Shown: in pieces, positions 1-5,409 of the stretch
How positions within the stretch are numbered: the stretch's first letter is position 1
How the letters are laid out: every line of letters begins with the position of its first letter
Source: an uncultured Anaerolineaceae bacterium
GTDB taxonomy: Bacteria > Chloroflexota > Anaerolineae > Anaerolineales > Anaerolineaceae
Direction: 5' to 3'
Length of the DNA: 5,578 bases
NCBI GenBank assembly: GCA_937890875.1
Contig: CALAEB010000626.1
Span: 1 to 5,578, forward strand
Program-made: the position numbers and the translations under genes
Notes under the pieces: generated by a model
What the model was told of the DNA's origin: nothing
The model's input: only the letters and a program-made list of their open reading frames with translations
Databases searched by the model: none

Positions 1-441
1 CTGGATCTGTCTTTGGTGCAGAAGTATTGGGGACCGGCGCGGACCTACCATCACACGGCGCCCATTTCGGCCAGTTTTGCGCTCTACGAAGCGCTTCGAA
101 TTATTGCCGAAGAAGGGATTGAAAACCGCTGGGAGCGTCATCTCAGAAATGCCGAATATTTCTGGGACGGACTGGAAGAGATCGGCTTGCATTGTTTGGT
201 TCCGAAACAGCACCGGCTGCCGTCTCTTTGTACGGTGGTTGTTCCGGAAGACGTTGATGAAGCCGGTGTGCGGCAAGCGTTACTGGACGAATATAATATT
301 GAAATCGCCGGCGGCCTGGGTGAATTGAAAGGGAAGATCTGGCGCATCGGTCTGATGGGATATTCCTCAAGGAAAGAAAACCTGTTCCTCCTGTTGTCGG
401 CTTTGAAAAAACTGATTTATAAGCAGGGAAGCCGCGGCTGA
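1..441 (+). CDS. Class V aminotransferase, serine-pyruvate/alanine-glyoxylate type (3' end, partial)
   Basis: This is the last 146 codons of a PLP-dependent aminotransferase; the frame is open to the left edge, so the start and the PLP-binding lysine lie outside the window. Seen: a Y-H-H-T-A-P-I-S block at residues 16-23, a helical stretch with E-A-L-R and R-W-E-R-H (30-47), a G-G-L-G-E-L-K-G segment (104-111), and W-R-I-G-L-M-G (114-120). In the alanine-glyoxylate aminotransferase family the arginine of the R-I-G-L-x-G motif (R115 here, equivalent to Arg360 of human AGT) binds the substrate carboxylate, so the C-terminal domain looks intact. Family members transfer amino groups from serine, alanine or ureidoglycine to glyoxylate or pyruvate; the exact substrate cannot be told from this part. 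It converges on the transporter genes and ends 33 bp before a strong terminator, so it belongs to a separate transcription unit with no evident link to sugar uptake. Confidence 0.93.
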   Translation: MDLSLVQKYWGPARTYHHTAPISASFALYEALRIIAEEGIENRWERHLRNAEYFWDGLEEIGLHCLVPKQHRLPSLCTVVVPEDVDEAGVRQALLDEYNIEIAGGLGELKGKIWRIGLMGYSSRKENLFLLLSALKKLIYKQGSRG

Positions 442-473
442 CCGCTGTTCTGAAATTCAAACTGCTGAGACAC

Positions 474-507
474 AAAAAAAGGGGATTGCATGCAATCCCT
501 CTTTTTT
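474..507. terminator. Bidirectional rho-independent terminator
   Basis: A perfect inverted repeat (GGGATTGCA/TGCAATCCC at 482-499, extendable by a G-T pair) is preceded by seven A residues (474-480) and followed by CTTTTTT (501-507). Read on either strand it gives a GC-containing hairpin followed by a run of at least six U residues. It lies between two convergent genes: 33 bp after the aminotransferase stop and 29 bp beyond the MalG-like permease stop. It can therefore end both transcripts. Confidence 0.92.
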
Positions 508-535
508 GATGTGCGTCCGGTTATGGGCGGGCGTT

Positions 536-1402
536 TTAGCCTTTGACGCTTCCGAGCGTTATACCGCGGACGATATACCGCGAGAGCAGGAGATACATCA
601 ACAGAACCGGGATGATCGCGACGGCGATCAGCATATAAACCTGCCCAAGGTCAAACTTCAGGAAATCCGCGCTGCGCAGCTGCGCGATCAGGATCGGCAG
701 CGTCTTTTTCTCCTTGGAGGTGATGATCAGCGAAGGCAGGAAATAATTGTTCCACGCATTGACGAATGAGAAAATCGCTTGCACTGCCAGCGCGGGCTTC
801 ATGATTGGCAGCACAATGCTGTTGAACGTGCGGAATTCAGAGGCGCCATCCATCCGGGCCGACTCCACGATTTCGATCGGCAGCATGCTCTCCAGATACT
901 GCTTCATAAAGAAGAAAACGCTCGCTGAAGCAATGGAGGGCAAAATGAGTGGGACAAACGTATCCAGCAGGTTCCATTGCCCCATCAGCCGGATCAATCC
1001 CAAGGTTGAGACTTGGGAAGGTACCATCATGATCAACAGAATAAAAGTGAAAGCGGCGTTGCGGAATTTAAAATTGTAGGCATGGATTCCGAACGCTGCC
1101 AGCGCGGAGAAATAAGTCGATAACAGCGCACTGCAGGCTGAGATGAAAAAGCTGTTGCCGATACCTTGCAGAACAGGCAGGTTTTGGTTCGCCATCAGGT
1201 TCTTCCAGTTAGTTATCAGCGACTTGCCCGGAAGCAAGGTGAAACCTTTCATAATGTCCGGATGCGCGCGGGTGGCGTTGATAATCAACATGTAAAACGA
1301 GAACAGACACAGGACGGTCAGGAACAGAAGAACAAGGTAGCAAAATGTGCGCTGCAGGTTAAGAATAACGCGCTCGTTGGATGTTTTCTTTTTTGAAGCC
1401 AT
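536..1402 (-). CDS. Carbohydrate ABC transporter permease, MalG-like (CUT1 family)
   Basis: Second membrane subunit of a CUT1 sugar importer, 288 residues, close to the usual MalG-type length. Seen: a basic N-terminus followed by a hydrophobic segment (about 21-41), then further membrane segments near 82-106, 115-130, 143-166, 200-215 and 256-275. The cytoplasmic EAA loop, which docks on the ATPase, is at residues 180-205: E-S-A-R-M-D-G (180-186) followed by I-V-L-P. The C-terminus G-I-T-L-G-S-V-K-G is typical of this subfamily. The ATG start has an AGGA ribosome site 8 nt upstream (1411-1414) that overlaps the stop codon of the preceding permease; the two genes are only 10 nt apart, suggesting translational coupling. 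It is the last gene of the leftward cluster and is followed by the bidirectional terminator. The imported sugar is inferred from the GH94 neighbour, not from this sequence. Confidence 0.95.
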   Translation of the reverse strand: MASKKKTSNERVILNLQRTFCYLVLLFLTVLCLFSFYMLIINATRAHPDIMKGFTLLPGKSLITNWKNLMANQNLPVLQGIGNSFFISACSALLSTYFSALAAFGIHAYNFKFRNAAFTFILLIMMVPSQVSTLGLIRLMGQWNLLDTFVPLILPSIASASVFFFMKQYLESMLPIEIVESARMDGASEFRTFNSIVLPIMKPALAVQAIFSFVNAWNNYFLPSLIITSKEKKTLPILIAQLRSADFLKFDLGQVYMLIAVAIIPVLLMYLLLSRYIVRGITLGSVKG

Positions 1403-1412
1403 GGATTGTTTC

Positions 1413-2360
1413 CTATATTCCTTTCTGTGCTTTTTTACGCTCTCTGGATTCAGCGGTCAGCGAACGGTATACGAAAAATGAGATGATGGCGGTAATGATA
1501 AACAATATTACGGACAACGCGCCGGCAAGGCCATAATTTTTGCTGTATAAGTGCTTATTCAGATACATAATCAGGGTCATGCTGGTGCGGGCCGGGTTGC
1601 CGGTTCCGTTGGTGAAGATCTGCGGGACGTCGAACATTTGAATTCCGCCGATCATTGAAGTCATCAACACATAAACCAGGATGGGTCTTAATAAGGGAAT
1701 GGTTATTTTTGTGAAAATCTGCCAGGAGGAAGCGCCGTCAATCTCTGCCGCTTCAAATAAAGTGCTGTCGATCCCCATCACGCCCGCCATCAGCATGATC
1801 GTAGTGTTCCCGAACCACATCAAAAAGTTGATCAGTGCAATTAATCCGCGCGTTCCGGTGATTGAAGCCAGAAATCGGATCGGCTGGTTTCCTGAAGCGG
1901 CCAGAACCTGATTGACCGGGCCGTTATCCGAGAATAACGTCCAGATCAGCATGGAAAAAGCGGCCGCCATGATTAGGTTCGGCATATAAATGACCGTTTT
2001 GAAAAAGGAGGTCGCGCGCAGCCGCAGCCGCAGGTCGGTGAACCAGACTGCCAGCAGTAACGAAATCAGGATCTGCGGAATAAAACCGGCTAACCAGATA
2101 ATAGCGGTATTCCCCGCATATTTCAGCAGGTCCGCTCCGGTTAACAACGCGTTATAGTTATCGAATCCGACAAAATTCGGGCCGACTTGGGTCAATCCGA
2201 CACGGTAATGTTCGAAAAAGCTGTAATAAAAAGTGGTTAACAGCGGATACAATGAAAAAATTGCGTATACGATAAAAAAAGGGGCGATGAAAATATATCC
2301 CCATTTCGCATAGCTGATTGAATTTCGTTTTTTCTTTTTCGGAAATACGATTGCTCCCAT
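1413..2360 (-). CDS. Sugar ABC transporter permease, MalF-like (CUT1 family)
   Basis: First membrane subunit of the importer, expected to pair with the MalG-like subunit. From the chosen start it has 315 residues. Seen: a lysine-rich N-terminus, a first membrane segment around residues 22-45, further hydrophobic segments at about 85-108, 120-143, 172-196, 226-242 and 278-298, and a basic C-terminal tail. The EAA loop is canonical, E-A-A-E-I-D-G at 203-209, followed by I-T-I-P-L-L-R-P. Start choice: the open frame also permits a TTG four codons upstream (2372), but that codon has a GGA directly against it with no usable spacing. The ATG at 2360 has GGA (2368-2370) 7 nt upstream and is preferred. 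The ribosome site is weak compared with that of the upstream binding-protein gene. The gene lies 157 bp downstream of the binding-protein gene, with a stem-loop in the gap. Confidence 0.94.
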   Translation of the reverse strand: MGAIVFPKKKKRNSISYAKWGYIFIAPFFIVYAIFSLYPLLTTFYYSFFEHYRVGLTQVGPNFVGFDNYNALLTGADLLKYAGNTAIIWLAGFIPQILISLLLAVWFTDLRLRLRATSFFKTVIYMPNLIMAAAFSMLIWTLFSDNGPVNQVLAASGNQPIRFLASITGTRGLIALINFLMWFGNTTIMLMAGVMGIDSTLFEAAEIDGASSWQIFTKITIPLLRPILVYVLMTSMIGGIQMFDVPQIFTNGTGNPARTSMTLIMYLNKHLYSKNYGLAGALSVILFIITAIISFFVYRSLTAESRERKKAQKGI

Positions 2361-2459
2361 AAATTTTTCCAATCCGTCTTTTTTTTAGAATCATATCTGG
2401 TTATAACCTGATGCGGACCGAATCGCTGCAGCTTACAACCAAATATCCGAAGAAGGATC

Positions 2460-2491
2460 GGAAGATGGGACGTTTATGCGCCCCATCTTCC
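2460..2491 (-). promoter_or_regulatory. Intergenic stem-loop between binding-protein and permease genes
   Basis: Ten perfect base pairs (GGAAGATGGG at 2460-2469 with CCCATCTTCC at 2482-2491) enclose a 12-nt loop that can add two more C-G pairs at its base. In the leftward transcript this hairpin forms 26 nt after the binding-protein stop codon. It is not followed by a U run, so a clean intrinsic terminator is unlikely. In the malE-malF arrangement, hairpins at this place protect the upstream mRNA from 3' exonucleases or give partial termination, so that more binding protein than permease is made. That role is inferred here. Confidence 0.7.
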
Positions 2492-2517
2492 TCATTACTT
2501 CCTTGCGAAATGCCGAA

Positions 2518-3849
2518 TTAGTAGGTCAGGTTCGGATATTTTTCGCTGATTGCTGTGTAGAAGTTTTCAAGCGCTTCTTCAACCGTAGCGGTGTTGCCGT
2601 CAAAGTAATCTTTGAACGCGGCCTGGAACTCTTCGGTCAATCCCTGATCATAAGGTCCGACGTTGCTCATGTCGATCTTCGGAGCGGCTTCCGCAAACAG
2701 CGCGATGTGGTTCTGCCCGCCGAGGAAATCGGATTTGAAGTCGCTGTTGGCCAGTTCGTTCATGCCTGAAACAGTGTTGGTGTAATCCTGTGTGTCGATG
2801 GTGATCTGTTTCATGGTTTCCGCATCAGCGGTCAGTTTTTTCATGATGTCTTTGACGAGGGAAACGTTATCTGTGCCGGTCGCGCCGACGATCCAGGTAC
2901 CGCCCCAGTACCAGCTCTCAGGTCCCAGGACAACTGCCCAATCACCGTAAATACCGTTGCCGACTTCTTCTTTACCGCCTTCGGCGACCGGTGTCGCAAG
3001 CGAGTTGCCGAGGAGCGTGAAGTTGATGCCCCAGGTTGAATAGAAGAAACCGAAGACTTTGCCTTCCGGACCCTGGTCGGCAGCCCATTCGGACGACCAC
3101 AAGCTGGTCCGGTTGTTATAGCCTTTATCGGTATATTCCTTGGTCTGTTCGGCCCAGCGCAGCAGGTTCGGATCGACCGTTATTTTGCCGGATTCGTCAA
3201 CCCATGGCGCGGAAATGTTGTTCGCGAAGACCCGGTAAGCATCATCATAACCGGAGAGCATTTTGTAGCCTTTTTCAGCCATTTTTTCGGCGACTCCGTC
3301 GAATTTGTCCCAATCGGAGAGCAATGCCTGGATTTCGTCCGGATCATCGGTGCCGAGAACGTCTTTAGCGATGGAGCGGCGGTAGACGAACAGACCCGGC
3401 GTAGCCTGCCAGCTGGTGCCGCGCTGGACGCCGTTCGAATCCGTGACGATGTCCCGGGTATACTGATATTGGTCGGCTAAATCTTCTTCAGTCAGACCGA
3501 TGGTCGCAAGATCCAGCGCGTACGGTGTATCAACATATTTCAGCGCGTAATCCGCTTCGATCAGGAACAGATCGACTTTGTCATCCGGAGCGGCGGATTC
3601 CTGTGCCAGAAGCATTTCGTCCAATTTGTTCTGGTAAGCGTTATCCTGGTTGGGTGTGATCAGCCAATTGACGGTAACGTCCTCGGGAACGAGGCCTGCT
3701 GCTGCAAAATAATCATTGAAACGGGACTGGAATTCTTCGTTCCATGCAGCGATGTTGAGTACTTTGCCGCCGTCAGTCGCGTCCTGCGCGAATACGGCGG
3801 AAGTGACCAGCAAAAGCGCTGCCAACACAATAAGAGATGCTTTTTTCAT
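2518..3849 (-). CDS. Extracellular carbohydrate-binding protein of an ABC transporter (CUT1)
   Basis: The 443-residue secreted receptor captures the sugar outside the cytoplasmic membrane and delivers it to the two permeases. Seen: a signal peptide with K2-K3, a hydrophobic core (5-18) and likely cleavage after V-F-A (19-21). No cysteine follows, so this is not a lipoprotein. The mature part begins with the family-like pattern L-N-I-A-A-W-N-E-E-F (31-40), followed by D-N-A-Y-Q-N-K-L-D (69-77) and D-L-F-L-I-E-A-D-Y-A-L-K-Y (93-105). Aromatic-rich stretches such as E-S-W-Y-W-G-G-T-W (311-319) are suited to sugar stacking. The start is firm: ATG at 3847-3849 has AAGGAGG 6 nt upstream and begins the signal peptide. 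The frame extends upstream to 3999, but those extra residues lie over the regulator gene and would bury the signal peptide. The gene start lies inside the 3' end of the regulator frame. Ligand identity is inferred only from the nearby GH94 gene. Confidence 0.94.
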   Translation of the reverse strand: MKKASLIVLAALLLVTSAVFAQDATDGGKVLNIAAWNEEFQSRFNDYFAAAGLVPEDVTVNWLITPNQDNAYQNKLDEMLLAQESAAPDDKVDLFLIEADYALKYVDTPYALDLATIGLTEEDLADQYQYTRDIVTDSNGVQRGTSWQATPGLFVYRRSIAKDVLGTDDPDEIQALLSDWDKFDGVAEKMAEKGYKMLSGYDDAYRVFANNISAPWVDESGKITVDPNLLRWAEQTKEYTDKGYNNRTSLWSSEWAADQGPEGKVFGFFYSTWGINFTLLGNSLATPVAEGGKEEVGNGIYGDWAVVLGPESWYWGGTWIVGATGTDNVSLVKDIMKKLTADAETMKQITIDTQDYTNTVSGMNELANSDFKSDFLGGQNHIALFAEAAPKIDMSNVGPYDQGLTEEFQAAFKDYFDGNTATVEEALENFYTAISEKYPNLTY

Positions 3850-4915
3850 TGATATCCTCCTTGAAAATTGAAGCATATATTGGGAATATATGCGTATTAC
3901 CTGCCAATATGAGTTGTTTGACTGTCTCTCCTGCGATGACAGTTCCGGGGACAACGATCTGCTGCGGGATATATGATTTCGGATTTTCAATCGCATCAAC
4001 CAGCTGAGCCGCGGCTTCTCTGCCCAAAATTTCCGTGTCCTGGCGGAGGGTGGTCAGCCGCGGACGCAGAACCTGTGACAAATGGATTCCGTCGTAGCCG
4101 ACAATACTGATATCCTCCGGTATGGAAAGACCGGCCCGCTCAATCTCCGTTATTCCCCCCAGGATCGAGAAATCGTCCGGATACAGGATGCAGGAGGGGC
4201 GGTTTTTTAAAGCAAGCAGTTCGCGGGTGGCAAGCCCGCTTGATTTCGGGTCGTGATAAATCGCAGCCCGGAGGTATTCACTCTGAACATCGATTCCCAG
4301 ATTGCTGCAGGTGCGATGGAAACTGCCCAGACGTTTCCGGGTGACCGATGTGTCTTCGCCGTGAATAAAGGCGATTTTCCGGTGCCCCTTGTTGTAAACA
4401 TGCGTGACCAGATCTTTGACACTTTGGACATTGTCCGACAGGATCGACGTGCATTCGTTAAACACATGATCGATTGTGACGATCGGAATATTACTTTGGA
4501 CAAGTTCAACCACATCCGGGTCGGAGAAATCAATGCTGGCGATCACGACGCCATCGCATCCGCGGTAATGACAGTGGTCCAAATAGCTCATCCCGACTCG
4601 ATTGATATTCCGGCTGATGAATGTAATATCGTATCCTAATCGTTCAGCTTCCACTTTAAAACTATTTAGCACACTTGAGAAGTATTCATGGGCCAGACCA
4701 CTGAAGGTCTTGTCTACAAACAGCACGCCCAGGTTATAAGTGCGGTTGGTTTTCAGTGCCCGCGCGACAGCGTTGGGAAAATATCCCATCCCTTTGGCAA
4801 CATTCAGGATATGTTCAACCGTTTTTTGGTTGATATCCGCTCCTCCGTTCAGCGCTTTGCTGACTGTCGCAGAGGAATAACCGCATTTTTTTGAAATATC
4901 TTTGATCGTCACCAT
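3773..4915 (-). CDS. LacI/GalR-family transcriptional regulator with unusual C-terminal extension
   Basis: Sugar-responsive DNA-binding repressor, 380 residues as read. Seen: N-terminal helix-turn-helix (T3-I-K-D-I-S-K-K-C-G-Y to about residue 22, with S-S-A-T-V-S-K-A-L-N), then the hinge P-N-A-V-A-R-A-L-K-T (47-56), whose leucine is the residue that opens a central CpG in LacI-type operators. A periplasmic-binding-like effector domain follows (about 61-331), with D-G-V-V-I-A (121-126), G-H-R-K-I-A-F-I-H-G (177-186), the late motif I-V-G-Y-D-G (271-276) and L-R-P-R-L-T-T-L-R-Q-D (283-293). Family members usually end soon after the V-V-P-G-T segment (321-325 here), at about 330-345 residues. 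This frame runs on for about 49 residues through a palindrome and the ribosome site of the next gene, overlapping it by 77 bp. The tail resembles nothing I recognise and may be incidental or reflect a lost stop. ATG at 4915 is chosen because M-V-T-I-K-D-I is the standard family start; its ribosome site is poor. It probably represses its own cluster and the divergent GH94 gene. Confidence 0.93.
   Translation of the reverse strand: MVTIKDISKKCGYSSATVSKALNGGADINQKTVEHILNVAKGMGYFPNAVARALKTNRTYNLGVLFVDKTFSGLAHEYFSSVLNSFKVEAERLGYDITFISRNINRVGMSYLDHCHYRGCDGVVIASIDFSDPDVVELVQSNIPIVTIDHVFNECTSILSDNVQSVKDLVTHVYNKGHRKIAFIHGEDTSVTRKRLGSFHRTCSNLGIDVQSEYLRAAIYHDPKSSGLATRELLALKNRPSCILYPDDFSILGGITEIERAGLSIPEDISIVGYDGIHLSQVLRPRLTTLRQDTEILGREAAAQLVDAIENPKSYIPQQIVVPGTVIAGETVKQLILAGNTHIFPIYASIFKEDINEKSISYCVGSAFAGHFRRIRAGRD
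3856..3862 (-). promoter_or_regulatory. Strong ribosome binding site of the solute-binding protein gene
   Basis: AAGGAGG on the minus strand, 6 nt before ATG 3849, is a near-ideal Shine-Dalgarno match and the strongest in the window. It fixes the binding-protein start at the signal peptide and fits the high expression expected of a receptor. It lies within the translated tail of the regulator frame, so ribosomes finishing the regulator would pass over it. Confidence 0.9.
3873..3893. repeat. Perfect 9-3-9 palindrome upstream of the binding-protein gene
   Basis: GCATATATT and AATATATGC flank a GGG/CCC centre with no mismatch. It lies 23 bp upstream of the binding-protein ATG, next to its ribosome site and inside the tail of the regulator frame. 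It is not of the AANCGNTT type seen in the divergent control region. Options are an operator for another dimeric regulator, a weak AT-rich RNA hairpin close to the ribosome site, or part of an internal promoter (TATATT on the minus strand could act as a -10). The symmetry is seen; the function is unknown. Confidence 0.6.
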
Positions 4916-4924
4916 ATCGTTTCT

Positions 4925-4934
4925 AAATCGTTTT
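4925..4934. promoter_or_regulatory. Candidate LacI-family operator, copy 1 (regulator 5' leader)
   Basis: AAATCGTTTT contains the AATCGTTT core, which fits AANCGNTT with a central CpG. It lies 10 bp before the regulator start codon and just downstream of a TATAAT. A one-mismatch relative, TATCGTTT (4915-4922), lies 11 bp away. The position suits self-repression. Confidence 0.6.
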
Positions 4935-4943
4935 CTGAAAAAT

Positions 4944-4949
4944 ATTATA
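4944..4949 (-). promoter_or_regulatory. Candidate -10 element of the regulator gene, proximal
   Basis: Perfect TATAAT on the minus strand, 28 bp upstream of the regulator ATG. No good -35 hexamer is seen at 16-18 bp, where the sequence is A-rich. Operator copy 1 begins 9 bp downstream, near the expected start site. Confidence 0.35.
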
Positions 4950-4980
4950 AAAATAAGCTTCTTTCGCTTTTTTTGTTCCG

Positions 4981-4990
4981 TAATCGTTTA
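4981..4990. promoter_or_regulatory. Candidate LacI-family operator, copy 2 (regulator promoter)
   Basis: TAATCGTTTA holds the same AATCGTTT core, symmetrical apart from the T-T position beside the central CpG. It starts 7 bp downstream of the distal TATAAT (4998-5003, minus strand), so it would cover the transcription start. Its centre is 221 bp from copy 3, close to 21 helical turns. Confidence 0.6.
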
Positions 4991-4997
4991 TGTATGT

Positions 4998-5003
4998 ATT
5001 ATA
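4998..5003 (-). promoter_or_regulatory. Candidate -10 element of the regulator operon, distal
   Basis: Perfect TATAAT on the minus strand, 82 bp upstream of the regulator ATG. The -35 position is poor (CCCAGC at 17 bp). The operator placement directly downstream makes this the better of the two -10 candidates for the leftward cluster. Confidence 0.4.
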
Positions 5004-5106
5004 GTGTTGAAAAATCGTATGCTGGGTATTCTGTTAATCATCAGTTTTAAGTGATAAATGTCATGATCTGGAGAACTTTCTTTTCTTTATGAACTGAGTA
5101 CCTTTC

Positions 5107-5138
5107 GGGGCTGCGGGTTGGATAAGGCGGGGTTTGGG
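5107..5138 (+). other. G-rich patch, possible quadruplex-forming sequence
   Basis: Four runs of three or four G (5107-5110, 5115-5117, 5129-5132, 5136-5138) have loops of 4, 11 and 3 nt. The middle loop is long and holds two further GG pairs. It is the only G-rich patch in an otherwise AT-rich intergenic region. A weak promoter-like pair (TTGGAT, 17 bp, GATAAT at 5118-5146) overlaps it. No function can be assigned. Confidence 0.35.
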
Positions 5139-5198
5139 CGGATAATAACTTTTTTATGAAGAATTCTGGCTGTGGATGGCTGAAACCCAGCCAAAATA

Positions 5199-5214
5199 CC
5201 AAAATCGTTTTTGG
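5199..5214. promoter_or_regulatory. Candidate LacI-family operator, copy 3 (best palindrome)
   Basis: CCAAAATCGTTTTTGG is a 16-bp inverted repeat whose only mismatch is the pair beside the central CpG. It carries the AATCGTTT core and lies just upstream of the candidate -35 of the GH94 promoter. It is the strongest operator candidate in the window. Confidence 0.72.
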
Positions 5215-5233
5215 AAAGTACCGCTTGTGTAAT

Positions 5234-5262
5234 TTGCGTAATTACCTCCAATTGTGTACAAT
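5234..5262 (+). promoter_or_regulatory. Candidate sigma-70-type promoter of the GH94 gene
   Basis: TTGCGT (5234-5239) and TACAAT (5257-5262) are separated by 17 bp, which predicts a start near 5269-5270. The -10 is good (5 of 6) and the -35 is moderate (3 of 6, with the TTG core). The promoter is bracketed by operator copies 3 and 4, the arrangement expected for loop-type or blocking repression. Confidence 0.5.
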
Positions 5263-5275
5263 ATTCTGTAGTTCG

Positions 5276-5285
5276 AAAACGATTT
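5276..5285. promoter_or_regulatory. Candidate LacI-family operator, copy 4 (GH94 promoter start region)
   Basis: AAAACGATTT is the reverse complement of copy 1, so its core again fits AANCGNTT. It lies about 7-16 bp after the predicted GH94 transcription start and would block RNA polymerase. Its centre is 74 bp from copy 3, close to seven helical turns. Confidence 0.65.
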
Positions 5286-5295
5286 AGGAATTCCC

Positions 5296-5409
5296 ATGAA
5301 AATCGGAATGAAACATTCGAGACTGCGGAATTTTTTTCAAAAATCTGTTCCGGCGTCAGTTAGAATTGGAAGAAATGGAGATAGGGATCATGCAATTTGG
5401 TTACTTTGA
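5296..5409 (+). CDS. Possible 37-codon upstream ORF overlapping the GH94 start (doubtful)
   Basis: ATG 5296 is preceded by AGGAA (5286-5290) at 5-nt spacing and opens a 37-residue basic peptide (begins [10 protein letters not shown]) ending at TGA 5407-5409, 20 bp inside the GH94 gene in another frame. If translated it could couple or restrain GH94 translation. The peptide resembles nothing I know, and chance is a fair explanation. Confidence 0.15.
   Translation: MKIGMKHSRLRNFFQKSVPASVRIGRNGDRDHAIWLL

Larger units (their letters stand above)
4916..5389. other. Divergent control region between the LacI-type gene and the GH94 gene
   Basis: 474 bp without a convincing gene. From left to right it holds an operator core and -10 element near the regulator start (4925-4949), a second pair of the same kind (4982-5003), a stretch of about 100 bp with no recognised element, a G-rich patch (5107-5138), a small hairpin (5177-5193), the best operator palindrome (5199-5214), a candidate rightward promoter (5234-5262), a fourth operator (5276-5285), and a 5' leader of about 120 nt before the GH94 start. 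Base composition is AT-rich apart from the G-rich patch. Confidence 0.8.

Noticed and set aside
143..475. 110-residue minus-strand frame opposite the aminotransferase
   Set aside because: Antisense to a convincing aminotransferase C-terminus and starts in the terminator flank.
2361..2372. TTG start four codons upstream for the MalF-like permease
   Set aside because: GGA is directly against the TTG, leaving no spacing, while ATG 2360 has GGA at 7 nt.
2158..2394. 78-residue minus-strand frame over the MalF-like N-terminus
   Set aside because: Out-of-frame shadow of the permease gene; its residues are frame-shifted versions of the same codons.
2390..2408. TATGAT (minus) and palindrome GGTTATAACC as a promoter or operator for the permease genes
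   Set aside because: No -35 at suitable spacing, and a 10-bp palindrome of this kind is easily due to chance; cotranscription with the receptor gene is simpler.
3850..3999. Upstream extension of the binding-protein frame to 3999
   Set aside because: It would add 50 residues lying over the regulator gene and hide a clear signal peptide; the AAGGAGG site fixes the start at 3849.
4253..4639. 128-residue plus-strand frame antisense to the LacI-type gene
   Set aside because: Antisense to a clearly coding region with intact family motifs; no ribosome site or recognisable domain.
4931..4941. TTTTCTGAAAA inverted repeat as a separate operator
   Set aside because: Short, AT-rich, lacks the CpG centre and overlaps operator copy 1.
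5177..5193. Hairpin TGGCTG/CAGCCA as a terminator
   Set aside because: Only six base pairs and no U run on either strand.
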